From Acidobacteriota bacterium (GTDB taxonomy: Bacteria; Acidobacteriota; Blastocatellia; Pyrinomonadales; Pyrinomonadaceae), in assembly GCA_029781855.1 (NCBI GenBank), contig JAKOVX010000010.1, positions 1 through 62,306 on the forward strand: DNA of 62,306 nucleotides, in the 5' to 3' direction. Positions 28,008 through 36,957 of this stretch are shown here, piece by piece. The translations under genes and the position numbers were made by a program. The notes under the pieces are model-generated. The model did no database searches. It was not told the origin of the DNA and saw nothing but the letters and a program-made list of their open reading frames with translations. The first letter of the stretch is position 1, and each line of letters begins with the position of its first letter.

Positions 28008-30197
28008 ATGAAAAGGCGAACGGAAAACACAATTTTAGCGACCGTCGAGCCCGAACAGTTTGTCGGCCGCTCCCCGGCGCTTGACCGCCTGACTACGCTC
28101 GCCCATTCATCAGATGCCTTCGGTCTCGATATGCTTTCAGCGCCGGGCGCCGGTGCATCGGAATTGCTGAAGCAGGTTTTCGATATCCTGTTTCGTGAAA
28201 ATGATGGTGTCGTCCCATTTTACTTTCGTCTCAGACGAACCGACCGGAATGCCGGCGATGTCGCACAGAGATTTTTACTTGAGTTTCTGACCCAAACGGT
28301 TGCATATAGTCGGCGGGATCCCTCGATCATCGACTCTGCCCCTGATCTTAATGAGCTTGCACGGTTGGCATTGCCCGCCGACGGCCTTTGGATCGACCGG
28401 CTTATCGAATCCTCCCACGCCAGGGAAAATGCCGACGACGAACGATCGTTTATCCGAAGCCTGTTGAGCGCTCCGGCACGGGCTGTGACAAATGGTGTCG
28501 GTGTGTTCGCGATGATCGACGATCTGGAGCGATCGGCCTTGATGCCCAGCGGCGAGCAGTTCTTCGCGGATCTGCGGGAGATATTTGACCGGGCCGGGGT
28601 GAATTTTGTCCTGGCCGGGGCCCGAAGGTTTATGTTCGGGGTCTCACCCGCGGGATCGATGAGCCTCGATCCGCTTGATTTTCAGGAGACAGGCAAGGTT
28701 GTCGAAGATCTAGCTGCGGCGTTCGAGATCACGATAAATGATCAAACCCGCGACCTGATCGCCGTTCAGTTCGGTGGTGATCTCCGGAATTTGCATTCTT
28801 TCTTTTCCGCCGCCGCTGAACAAGGCGAAGATCTCAACACCTTCCGCTCGGTCGAAGACGTCTACAAAGACGAGATCTTTGGCGGCCGAATTTCTCGTTC
28901 GTTTGACGCCGATCTTCAGCTCGTCGTTTCGGAATCGAATCGCGTCGGCGTTCTGAGTTTGATGTTCGATATGTTGAATTCGCCGTCAGGGCGGGTGCCT
29001 CTGGCATCGTGGCAGCGGCGTCTAGCGATCGGCGAAACAGAATTTCGTTTGATGATGGAACGGCTCAACATATTCGAGTTCATTGGCCTTCAATCGGGTG
29101 ACGTGTGGGCTGAGAACGCAAACCGGATCCTTTCGGATTATATTCGCGGCAGACACCGACTTGAGGTGGACGCAGACCCGAGGGCGCTAGTCGTCGGCGA
29201 AGCTCTGACGGAGTATTTGAAGCGGGCACCGGCATTGCTCGGCCGGCTCTACCGGCGAAATTCGGCGCTCGGCCTCCGCGATCTGCTCGCGTCGTTCAAT
29301 TTGCAGGAGGTACCTGCCGCATCGCTCGAATATTCGAAATTCAAGGCCAAACTTAAAGGCCTCAGCCAATCGGAGATCGAAGCCGAACTCGAATCGGCCC
29401 ACGACAGGATCACCCTGCCGCAGATCGTTTACGCAGCCGACACTTCCGACTTTTACCCGAAGATAAGTGAGATCATCGATGACGAACGGTCGTCGATCGC
29501 TTTGGGATTCGAACAAACCGGCTACCAGAAAGAAACTGTCTGGATCGCCGCCGAGATCGATTCGAAGCTGGAAGCGAACCGTGACCTTACCGAATTTTGG
29601 TGCGACCGACTGGAAATGGCGGCGTTGAGCTGTGGATTTGAAAACTACAGACTTTGGGTCATCGCCCCGGAAGGTTTCGATGACGAAGCGATCGCCGTGC
29701 TGGACGCCCGTAATGCCTATGGTTCGAGTAGGCGCCAGGCGGAGATGTTGACCAAGATTCTGAAAGGAGACGAACCTAAAACGATCGAAGATCGCTCAAA
29801 CGAGTACGAAATTGTCGTCCCGATGGGTGACGACACCGAAATGATCGCCGCCCACGCCGTCGAAGACATTGCCCGAAAGCACAACTATTCACCAAAATCG
29901 ATAAACCAGATCAAAACTGCCCTGGTCGAAGCGTGCATCAATGCAACGGAACATTCCTTGAGCCCGGATCGTCGCATCTATCAGACATTCGTTGTCGATG
30001 ACGAAAAGATCACTGTTACCGTCGCCAACCGCGGCATTCGATTGCTGGACCGCTCAGTGCAGGAGGTAGTTCCCACTGAAGGGCGGCGTGGCTGGGGCCT
30101 CAAATTAATGAAAGGCCTGATGGATGACGTCCGTATCGAGCAGTCCGACGACGGAACCCGCGTTACGATGATCAAATATAACGCGCCGCGATCATAA
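28008..30197 (+). CDS. Degenerate NTPase fused to RsbW-like ATPase domain
   Basis: A ~729-residue cytoplasmic protein. The N-terminus looks like a STAND/AAA_16 NTPase: EQFVGRSPALDRL, a P-loop-like APGAGASELLKQ lacking the essential Lys, and a Walker B-like VGVFAMIDDLERS. A helical middle of unknown fold follows. The last ~130 residues are a GHKL/RsbW-type domain with N-box TALVEACINATEHS and G2 segment GRRGWGLKLMKGLMDDVRI; the G1 box is weak (VANRGIRLL). RsbW-type domains bind and phosphorylate anti-anti-sigma factors or sequester sigma factors. Its start lies 5 bases after the cyclase stop, so the two are probably co-translated. No STAS or sigma gene is adjacent. Confidence 0.7.
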   Translation: MKRRTENTILATVEPEQFVGRSPALDRLTTLAHSSDAFGLDMLSAPGAGASELLKQVFDILFRENDGVVPFYFRLRRTDRNAGDVAQRFLLEFLTQTVAYSRRDPSIIDSAPDLNELARLALPADGLWIDRLIESSHARENADDERSFIRSLLSAPARAVTNGVGVFAMIDDLERSALMPSGEQFFADLREIFDRAGVNFVLAGARRFMFGVSPAGSMSLDPLDFQETGKVVEDLAAAFEITINDQTRDLIAVQFGGDLRNLHSFFSAAAEQGEDLNTFRSVEDVYKDEIFGGRISRSFDADLQLVVSESNRVGVLSLMFDMLNSPSGRVPLASWQRRLAIGETEFRLMMERLNIFEFIGLQSGDVWAENANRILSDYIRGRHRLEVDADPRALVVGEALTEYLKRAPALLGRLYRRNSALGLRDLLASFNLQEVPAASLEYSKFKAKLKGLSQSEIEAELESAHDRITLPQIVYAADTSDFYPKISEIIDDERSSIALGFEQTGYQKETVWIAAEIDSKLEANRDLTEFWCDRLEMAALSCGFENYRLWVIAPEGFDDEAIAVLDARNAYGSSRRQAEMLTKILKGDEPKTIEDRSNEYEIVVPMGDDTEMIAAHAVEDIARKHNYSPKSINQIKTALVEACINATEHSLSPDRRIYQTFVVDDEKITVTVANRGIRLLDRSVQEVVPTEGRRGWGLKLMKGLMDDVRIEQSDDGTRVTMIKYNAPRS

Positions 30198-30247
30198 ACC
30201 CGACACCTCCTTGAATTATCCGAAAAATATCGCGACAATCTCAAGAT

Positions 30248-30853
30248 ATGTCCGGGGATACCAGCGAAACATCGACGATATTCTCTGAGCTGAGGCGATA
30301 TCCTGCGGCACTTGCCGCGATGTTCGCTCTTGTCTGTATCTCCGTCGTTTTGCTGAAAACCGTCGAAGGCCACGTCTGGTGGTGCAGTGTCGGCGACCTT
30401 TCGCCATGGTCGTCGGACATCTGGACAGCACATAACTCGCAGCATTTACTCGACCCGTATTCATTCACACACGTTCTCCACGGGGTCCTCGAGTTTTGGC
30501 TGATCTCGCTTGTTTTTCGGCGGGTTCCTTTGGCCTGGCGGCTTTTCATGTCGGTTGCGATCGCCTGCACCTGGGAGATCGCGGAGAACAGTAGCTTTAT
30601 TATCGAACGATACCGCGCGGAAACCCTCTCACTTAGCTATTTCGGTGACTCGGTGATAAATTCGGTCGCCGATATCATGTGTTGTGCGGGTGGATTTCTT
30701 TTGGCAAGGAAACTACGCTTCTGGCGTTCACTGATATTGTTTGTATCGACTGAGGTCATGCTGATCTTCTGGATCCGCGACAGTTTGATCATCAATATCG
30801 TTATGCTGATCTGGCCGATCGAGGCATTGAAGCACTGGCAACTCGGTGGCTAG
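30248..30853 (+). CDS. DUF2585 (UPF0314) membrane protein
   Basis: A 201-residue integral membrane protein with about four to five helices and the conserved features of the DUF2585 family: VWWCSVGDLSPWSSDIWTAH, NSQHLLDPYSFTHVLHGVLE, TWEIAENSSFIIERYR and GDSVINSVADIMCC. The many conserved His, Glu and Arg residues next to membrane segments suggest an enzymatic or metal site, but the function is unknown. It ends in a bidirectional terminator. Confidence 0.8.
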   Translation: MSGDTSETSTIFSELRRYPAALAAMFALVCISVVLLKTVEGHVWWCSVGDLSPWSSDIWTAHNSQHLLDPYSFTHVLHGVLEFWLISLVFRRVPLAWRLFMSVAIACTWEIAENSSFIIERYRAETLSLSYFGDSVINSVADIMCCAGGFLLARKLRFWRSLILFVSTEVMLIFWIRDSLIINIVMLIWPIEALKHWQLGG

Positions 30854-30863
30854 TAATGGAAAG

Positions 30864-30912
30864 AAAAAAGACGGTGGGTTCCGACTGCAGAACTCACCGC
30901 CCCCTATATTTT
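30864..30912. terminator. Bidirectional terminator between DUF2585 and GrdB-like genes
   Basis: CGGTGGGTTC (30872-30881) pairs with GAACTCACCG (30890-30899) with one G-T pair. The minus-strand product is followed by a T-rich run (complement of 30861-30869). The plus strand is followed by CCCCCTATATTTT. Confidence 0.65.
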
Positions 30913-30932
30913 GCCAATCGACCCGAACAGGC

Positions 30933-31724
30933 CTACCGCTCGCCGCGTGCGGCTTCCACTTGCGACTGAAGATCTACGGCCAGCTTTCGCGATCCCGGCT
31001 GGTCGAAGGTCTCGATCCATCGTAACGCTTCGTCGAGAATTCTCAACTGATATTCACTAAAATCGGGCTTACCCGCGACGCTGCCGAACTCGCCCTTGTA
31101 GTACGCGGTCCGAGGCGGACGAACGCTGTCGGTGACCTTGGTGTCAACGGATAGCATCATAGTCGGAATACCGCTTTCCTCGACGGCCCGGGCGACAATG
31201 CCGAGCGTCTGATGACAGAGCCGCGACGCCGGTATAAACAAGGCTGCTTTAACATCATAACGATGGAGCCGTTCGGCGATTTTTGGAGCGAGACTCTCTG
31301 CGACGAGTCGGGCGTTCGGCACATAACTGCTGACGCTCCACCAAACGCTGTTCAGCCCGCCGATCACCGAATTTTCCTGATATCCGAGCAAACGATCGAT
31401 CGGTATCTGACTGTTGCGATCCTGAAGGACCGCCGCCGTATCATAACCCTTTGCCGCGAATTTGAGGTCTTCGGCCCCGACCTCTACCGGTATCTCGCGG
31501 TAGCTGATGTCGCCGTCTTTCGAATCCAGATCGAATGCGTCGGTGCCATCAATGTAAGCGCCGGCAGACGAGACAAGCCCGAGATTCATCATCGGCAATG
31601 CCCTCTTGACAGTAGTAAACGGCGCGTGAATGTTCTTCACAAACGGATAGCCCGAAAGATCGGTGTTTGGATTCCAGCGAGCAAATTTGCTCGAAAATTC
31701 TGAAAGGCCTTCAATAATGTCCAT
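30933..31724 (-). CDS. GrdB/PrdB-like (glycine/proline reductase selenoprotein B family) protein, Cys form
   Basis: A 263-residue cytoplasmic protein with the general layout of the selenoprotein B superfamily: an N-terminal segment leading to MNLGLVSSAGAYIDG, and a C-terminal half with ALFIPASRLCHQTLGIVARA then VEESGIPTMMLSV. The active-site position of relatives that carry selenocysteine appears here as Cys (TGT codon) in SRLCHQ. There are no accompanying reductase genes (grdA, grdC or prdA). It is 5 bases downstream of the DUF4149 gene on the same strand. Family assignment is by pattern recognition; the reaction is unknown. Confidence 0.6.
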   Translation of the reverse strand: MDIIEGLSEFSSKFARWNPNTDLSGYPFVKNIHAPFTTVKRALPMMNLGLVSSAGAYIDGTDAFDLDSKDGDISYREIPVEVGAEDLKFAAKGYDTAAVLQDRNSQIPIDRLLGYQENSVIGGLNSVWWSVSSYVPNARLVAESLAPKIAERLHRYDVKAALFIPASRLCHQTLGIVARAVEESGIPTMMLSVDTKVTDSVRPPRTAYYKGEFGSVAGKPDFSEYQLRILDEALRWIETFDQPGSRKLAVDLQSQVEAARGER

Positions 31725-31729
31725 ACAGG

Positions 31730-32257
31730 TCAGATCTTAAATTCTTTTGAAAAATCGTAAACGTCCGGGGCGGCCGATTTGCCTGCCGAGACCTTACGGT
31801 TGGAAATGATAAAAAATGCGAGTAACGCGGCCGCCATTCCGGCAAATAGGACCCACACCGAATATTCGTGCAGAGTATTGAACTGAATTCTCAATGGGTC
31901 GTCAACGGCAACCTCATCGATCGGTTTGCCCATCATGGCACGGGTCGACGAGAGGTAAAAACCAATAACGAACTGACCGACCGCACAAGCAGCTACCAAA
32001 ACCGCCACCAGCAACCGCTCCGTCCAGAGCCAAAATCGGCCAACTCTAGCCGATCCGATGAACGACATCGCGATCACGATAACGGCGATCGCGATCCCGC
32101 TATAGTTTAGGACTGATAGTGTCCGGTTGACGACCGCACCGGCCAGTTCGCGTGCCGGAAGCACTGCAAATGCACTCTGCGCAACCGCAATAAAAAAACA
32201 AGCGGCTCCGAACCAGATCGCGAGCAAAAGCAGCCGAATATCCGAGAGAAACTTCAT
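31730..32257 (-). CDS. DUF4149-like membrane protein
   Basis: A 175-residue protein with four predicted transmembrane helices (about 5-30, 48-68, 80-105 and 132-152). IWFGAACFFIAVAQSAFAVL and FNTLHEYSVWVLFAGMAAAL match the DUF4149 pattern. Function unknown. The C-terminal tail is soluble. It probably shares a transcript with the GrdB-like gene downstream. Confidence 0.65.
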   Translation of the reverse strand: MKFLSDIRLLLLAIWFGAACFFIAVAQSAFAVLPARELAGAVVNRTLSVLNYSGIAIAVIVIAMSFIGSARVGRFWLWTERLLVAVLVAACAVGQFVIGFYLSSTRAMMGKPIDEVAVDDPLRIQFNTLHEYSVWVLFAGMAAALLAFFIISNRKVSAGKSAAPDVYDFSKEFKI

Positions 32258-32323
32258 ATCGGTAACGCCGTCATAAAGCGTTATTATCTAGCTTTTCAAT
32301 AAAAAGGGCAATTGCCGCTTCAG

Positions 32324-33130
32324 CTATCGCCTCGACCGGCCGAATCCCAGGAGCTGGGCCGTCGCGAGCATCACGAATCGCGGATTCAGGATCAAATATC
32401 GTCGCCATAGCCTCTTCGGCTCCTGAGTCAGCCTGAACAGCCACTCGAGGCCCAAACGGCCGAGCCATGCGGGACATTCTCGAACGTTGCCGGCATAAAA
32501 ATCGAACGCCGCTCCAACACCGAGCATCACGCAGCTTAGCCGATCGCGATGGTCTGCCATCCAGTTTTCCTGCTTCGGACAACCGAGGCCAACAAACAAG
32601 AAGTCCGGATTCGCAGCCTTTATCGAGTCGACAACATCCGTATCTTCCTCAACCGTCAGCGGACGGAACGGCGGAGAATATGCGTAAACAATTTTCAGAT
32701 CCGGCAGTTCTCTTGAGGCTCGTTCACGTATCAGATCGATGACCGACGGAGTACCGCCGTAGAACCCGACAGTCAACCCTTTCGTCGCGGCATAGTAAAG
32801 TAGCGCCTTCGTTAGGTCATTGCCCCGGACCCGAACCGCGTCCTTGCGGCCTTTCAGCTTTTGAATCCACACGAGAGGCATGCCGTCCGGGATCACGAGA
32901 TCGGCATTGTTGACCTTAGCCTGATAGTCCGGGTGATCGTGAGCCTCCATGACCATGTGCACGTTCGATACACAGACGCAACCGCCGCCGGCCGTTCGCA
33001 TTTCTTGAACCGAGCTGATCACGGTTTTTCGATCCACGACATCAACGTCGAGGCTGACAACGCGCACTCGATCGGCCCGGGACGTCGAGGTCAATGCCGA
33101 TTCCCGATGTTCGTTTTCAGAAACTCTCAC
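32324..33130 (-). CDS. WecG/TagA/CpsF family glycosyltransferase
   Basis: A GT26 enzyme that transfers ManNAc-type sugars to a polyprenyl-linked acceptor during surface polysaccharide synthesis. Conserved segments are VSNVHMVMEAHDHPDYQAKV, NNADLVIPDGMPLVW, FVGLGCPKQENWMADHRDRL and GVGAAFDFYAGNVRECPAW. The 268-residue length is typical. Its start overlaps the GT2 gene upstream by 14 bases on the minus strand, so both are co-expressed. Confidence 0.9.
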   Translation of the reverse strand: MRVSENEHRESALTSTSRADRVRVVSLDVDVVDRKTVISSVQEMRTAGGGCVCVSNVHMVMEAHDHPDYQAKVNNADLVIPDGMPLVWIQKLKGRKDAVRVRGNDLTKALLYYAATKGLTVGFYGGTPSVIDLIRERASRELPDLKIVYAYSPPFRPLTVEEDTDVVDSIKAANPDFLFVGLGCPKQENWMADHRDRLSCVMLGVGAAFDFYAGNVRECPAWLGRLGLEWLFRLTQEPKRLWRRYLILNPRFVMLATAQLLGFGRSRR

Positions 33131-33947
33131 GCTTTCTGAACCTCTTTAAGTTTAGCCGGAATTTTCGCCACATTAGCCCAACGGCAGAAACATCTCTGAA
33201 CACAGAAGCCGATTCGTGATACGAGATCAGCGATCTAAAAAAATTCGGAACGCGGGAAAGTGCGTACCCGAGCCCGAATCGATTTGCCCCCGAGTGATTG
33301 TCGGCGTGCTGTCGATACAGAATTGTCGACTCGCGGATAAAATCGATCCGGCCATACTTGGCGGCGTTCACGGCGACCCATTGATCGTGGTACATGTCCG
33401 GCAGCTTGCACGGCAGGCTGATCTCGCGGGCCTTTGCATTTGCGAGCATTGCACATCCGAGGACGACGTTTTGAGCAAGGAGCGACCGCCAATCGCGGCT
33501 GATGTTCGGATCGAACTGCTGATAATGCCACAACGACTCGTCGATAACGGCGAGTTGCTCATCGACGATCTTGAGGTCGCTGAAGACAACTACGGCTTTA
33601 TCTGTTCCTGATTCACCCTCGATCTCGGTCATCCGCTCCATCATTTTGGTGATCTTGTCCGGCAGCCAGACATCATCCTGATCGGCAAACATGAAATACG
33701 GACTTTCGGATCGCTCAACGAGCCGCATGAACGACCTGTAAGCTCTCACGTTTCCGGCGTCGTCTCTTATAACAACGATGCGCGGATCTTTCGCGGCGTA
33801 TTCATGAACGATCGCCAAAGTGCCGTCGGTCGAACCGTCGTCACGAATGAGCAATCGCAGATCGGTATATTCCTGCGTCAGGATCGAATCCAGCTGCGGC
33901 CTCAAGAAGGCCTCGCCGTTATATGTTGACATCAGGATATCGATCAT
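33117..33947 (-). CDS. Family 2 glycosyltransferase
   Basis: A GT-A fold transferase of 276 residues beginning with the typical MIDILMSTYNGEAFLRPQLD. Metal/nucleotide-binding aspartates are in LLIRDDGSTDGTLAIVHE and FMFADQDDVWLPDKI. It is rhamnosyl/glucosyl transferase-like; donor and acceptor are unknown. It is divergent from the next GT2 gene, which has the same DQDDVWLP signature, so the two are probably related paralogues with similar donors. Confidence 0.87.
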   Translation of the reverse strand: MIDILMSTYNGEAFLRPQLDSILTQEYTDLRLLIRDDGSTDGTLAIVHEYAAKDPRIVVIRDDAGNVRAYRSFMRLVERSESPYFMFADQDDVWLPDKITKMMERMTEIEGESGTDKAVVVFSDLKIVDEQLAVIDESLWHYQQFDPNISRDWRSLLAQNVVLGCAMLANAKAREISLPCKLPDMYHDQWVAVNAAKYGRIDFIRESTILYRQHADNHSGANRFGLGYALSRVPNFFRSLISYHESASVFRDVSAVGLMWRKFRLNLKRFRKRESF

Positions 33948-34137
33948 TTGCTCCGGATATTCATGATTCGAGAGGTTGAAAATCTCCAGGATGTCGGTTC
34001 CTGCTCCACTCGTCCCGCAAAATCAAAAGCATACATTGTAACCGTTCAAATTACGACATCGCGGTCCATCGGACATGTGATCGGCGGCCTCCGCAATGAA
34101 AAATGCTAGAATCCGTTTTGGCCACGACGCTAACTCA

Positions 34138-35160
34138 ATGAAGATCTCGGTAGCTCTCTGCACATACAACGGTTCGCGGTTTCTGAGCGAACAGCTTGAG
34201 AGCATCGCTCGGCAGACCCGAATTCCTGACGAGCTGATCATTAGTGATGATCGCTCGTCGGACGACTCAGCGGAGATCGCCAGGAAATTTGCCGACTCGG
34301 CCAAGTTCCCGGTCACGATTTTAGTTAATGAGAGGAATCTCGGCTCGACCGCCAATTTTTCGCGGGCGATCGCGGCATGCGGCGGCGACGTCATAGCACT
34401 TTCGGACCAGGACGACGTATGGTTGCCGCACAAATTGGCGCGGATGGAATCTGAGTTTGACGCTCCCTATGTCGGACTTGTATTCAGTAACGCTACACTG
34501 ACCGACGAGCAGCTAAAGCCGATCGGGATGACAATGTGGCGCGAGGTGTTCCGGCCGCACGACCGGCGGATATTTGCCGTCGGGAAGGCTCGGACCGTTC
34601 TGCTCCAGTACAACGTCGTCACGGGAGCGACCATGGCTTTCAGGTCGACGCTGAGGCCGGCGATCCTGCCGATCCCGAAGTTATATGAGTTCATTCACGA
34701 CGCGTGGATCGCACTCGTCGCCTCGCTTTCGTCGACAGTCCGCATGATCCCGGAACCGCTGGTAAAATACCGACAGCACGCGGCGCAACAGCTTGGGGCC
34801 GGCTTAGCACGATGGGATATTCCGCGGGTCGAACATCATCAAATGCGTGTTGTCGATCGAAAAGCAGCCCGTGAACGAATCGAGGATTTTCGCCGCATTT
34901 TCGACGCGGAATGGCTCGAAACCTTGCGGTCGATCGCGCCCGATCCGGGAGCGGTCCCGAGCTTTTCGGAAATGCAGAGCCTTCTGGATGATGCGAAACT
35001 AAGTATCGGCCAAAACATCGAACACAGTGCCGTTCGAGCCGACCTCCCGCTCGTCAGGCCGCTGCGAGTGCCAAAAATATTACGTGAGTACATGACCGGC
35101 AGGTACGGCACATTCTCGAGAGGCTGGCAAAGCGCGGTGCTCGACCTGGTCCGCAGATAG
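34138..35160 (+). CDS. Family 2 glycosyltransferase
   Basis: A 340-residue GT-A enzyme starting MKISVALCTYNGSRFLSEQL, with DELIISDDRSSDDSAEIARK and VIALSDQDDVWLPHKL. The ATG at 34138 is preferred; the frame back to 34096 lacks family sequence. The C-terminal ~90 residues are helical and unlike the minimal GT2. It stands 4 bases before the next glycosyltransferase gene, so they form an operon. Confidence 0.88.
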   Translation: MKISVALCTYNGSRFLSEQLESIARQTRIPDELIISDDRSSDDSAEIARKFADSAKFPVTILVNERNLGSTANFSRAIAACGGDVIALSDQDDVWLPHKLARMESEFDAPYVGLVFSNATLTDEQLKPIGMTMWREVFRPHDRRIFAVGKARTVLLQYNVVTGATMAFRSTLRPAILPIPKLYEFIHDAWIALVASLSSTVRMIPEPLVKYRQHAAQQLGAGLARWDIPRVEHHQMRVVDRKAARERIEDFRRIFDAEWLETLRSIAPDPGAVPSFSEMQSLLDDAKLSIGQNIEHSAVRADLPLVRPLRVPKILREYMTGRYGTFSRGWQSAVLDLVRR

Positions 35161-35164
35161 GACA

Positions 35165-36895
35165 ATGTTCAATTCGATCAAAACAATTCTCGGGGTGCTC
35201 CGCGCGGACGGTTTTGAGGTCCTGCTGGGCAAGCTCACTCATCGCTTATCCGAGTTTCGGGAGAGGCCGAAATACGAGAAATGGATCGCTGAGAACGAAT
35301 CGCTTTCCGCCGGGGAATTGGACACTCTGAGATCGAGAATTGGCGGATGGGATCACCAACCGCTGATCTCGGTGCTAATGCCCGTGTATAACACGGACGC
35401 CGATTTCTTGAAACAGGCGATAGAGTCCGTCAGATCCCAAATCTTTCCCAACTGGGAACTTTGCATCGCCGACGACCATTCCACCGCGCCGCATATACGG
35501 CCGATGCTCGAAGAATACGCCCGGTTAGATCAGCGGATCAAGGTCATTTTCCGCGACGAAAATGGGCATATATCCGCGGCGTCAAACTCGGCTTTGGAAC
35601 TGGTCACCGGAGAATTTACCGTACTCCTTGACCACGATGACAAGCTCTCGCCGCTCGCTCTCTATTTCGTCGCAAAAATGGTAATTGAATTTCCCGAAAC
35701 GGGAATTATGTACAGCGACGAGGATAAGCTTGACGCCCGCGGCCGTCGATATGCACCACGCTTCAAACCGGACTGGAACCCGGACATGCTGCTTTCGCTC
35801 AACTATGTCAATCATTTGACGGTTTACCGAACGACGCTGATCCGCGAATGCGGCGGCTTTCGAAGCGTATTTGACGGTAGCCAGGACTACGATCTTCTCT
35901 TCCGGGCAAGCGAATTGTGCGGCGGCCCGAATATACGTCACATTCCGAGGGTTCTATATCATTGGCGGGCGATCGCCGGATCGGTCGCCCACGCCTCTGA
36001 TGAAAAACCCTACGCTCACGACCTGGCGAGAAAAGCGATCGCCGAACATCTCGACCGCGTCGCAACGCCGGGAAAGGTCGACCGACGTTTTGGACAACTA
36101 CACAGGGTCGAGTACGAGCTGCCTGAACCGGCACCGCTCATAAGCCTGATCTTTGACGGCAGGCCTGGGATTTCCAACATTACCGAGGAAATCCGGCTGG
36201 CGTGCAACCGCCTTGAATACGAGATTCTTGTTATATCCCCGGAAACGGGCGAAGCCGAACACATTTCGTTTGTCGATCCGGCATCAGGAGGCCGCTTTGA
36301 AAGATTCAACCGGGCGGCGGCGGCCGCCAAAGGCACGATCTTGTGTTTTATCGATCGCACTTATGCGGGCGGGACCAGCGGCTGGATCCAGACGCTCGTC
36401 GGATACGCGCTTCGCGAAAATACCGGCGCGGTTGGGCCGCTGATCGTTAGCAGCGGTCATATCGAAAACGCCGGTTACGTATTAGGCTTGACCGGCGGCG
36501 TTGCGAGTCCCTTTCGCGGGCACCGCGTTTGGCCGCGAGGACGATCGGTTCGACTCGACGTCGTTCAAAATGTATCGGCCGTCTCGGCAGGATGCATGGT
36601 CATTAGAAAGGAGACATTCACCGAGGCAGGCGGATTCGACGCGAGTTCTTTCCCGGAACATTACGCCGATGTTGATCTGTGTCTTCGGCTTATGGCTAAA
36701 AATTTGATGACCGTTTTTGTTCCGTTTGCAGAGGTTACGGCGAATCCGCCGGAATTAGATGATGCGGGATCTCTCGAAATTCTGAAACGACGACACGCTG
36801 ACTATTTCGAAGCCGACCCGTTCTACAACCCGAACCTTATGATCGAGGATGTCGATCTCAGGATCTCATTGACGCCGAGAACTGCAAAGTTCTAG
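35165..36895 (+). CDS. Large O-antigen/exopolysaccharide GT2 glycosyltransferase
   Basis: A 576-residue protein with one clear GT2 domain at about 65-300 (ISVLMPVYNTDADFLKQAIE, LCIADDHSTAPHI, VLLDHDDKLSPLALYFVAK, and DEDKLDARGRRYAPRFKPDW). The C-terminal half is a second, GT2-like region around 325-560 with KGTILCFIDRTYAGGTSGWI and AGGFDASSFPEHYADVDLCL. Such two-part enzymes build O-antigen or rhamnan-type repeat units. The second half lacks the DxD sequence, so it may be structural or only weakly active. Confidence 0.85.
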   Translation: MFNSIKTILGVLRADGFEVLLGKLTHRLSEFRERPKYEKWIAENESLSAGELDTLRSRIGGWDHQPLISVLMPVYNTDADFLKQAIESVRSQIFPNWELCIADDHSTAPHIRPMLEEYARLDQRIKVIFRDENGHISAASNSALELVTGEFTVLLDHDDKLSPLALYFVAKMVIEFPETGIMYSDEDKLDARGRRYAPRFKPDWNPDMLLSLNYVNHLTVYRTTLIRECGGFRSVFDGSQDYDLLFRASELCGGPNIRHIPRVLYHWRAIAGSVAHASDEKPYAHDLARKAIAEHLDRVATPGKVDRRFGQLHRVEYELPEPAPLISLIFDGRPGISNITEEIRLACNRLEYEILVISPETGEAEHISFVDPASGGRFERFNRAAAAAKGTILCFIDRTYAGGTSGWIQTLVGYALRENTGAVGPLIVSSGHIENAGYVLGLTGGVASPFRGHRVWPRGRSVRLDVVQNVSAVSAGCMVIRKETFTEAGGFDASSFPEHYADVDLCLRLMAKNLMTVFVPFAEVTANPPELDDAGSLEILKRRHADYFEADPFYNPNLMIEDVDLRISLTPRTAKF

Positions 36896-36957
36896 TCCGT
36901 ATGGGTCGCTATTCGTCGTCTTCGCAACACTTCGATTAAACTAAGCTCATTAGACAA

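Noticed and set aside
30933..31724. Selenocysteine (in-frame TGA) in the GrdB-like gene
   Set aside because: The active-site codon reads TGT (Cys) and the frame has no internal TGA.
36036..36895. Frameshift or gene fusion error in the large GT2 protein
   Set aside because: The frame is continuous and two-part GT2 enzymes of this size are known in O-antigen loci.
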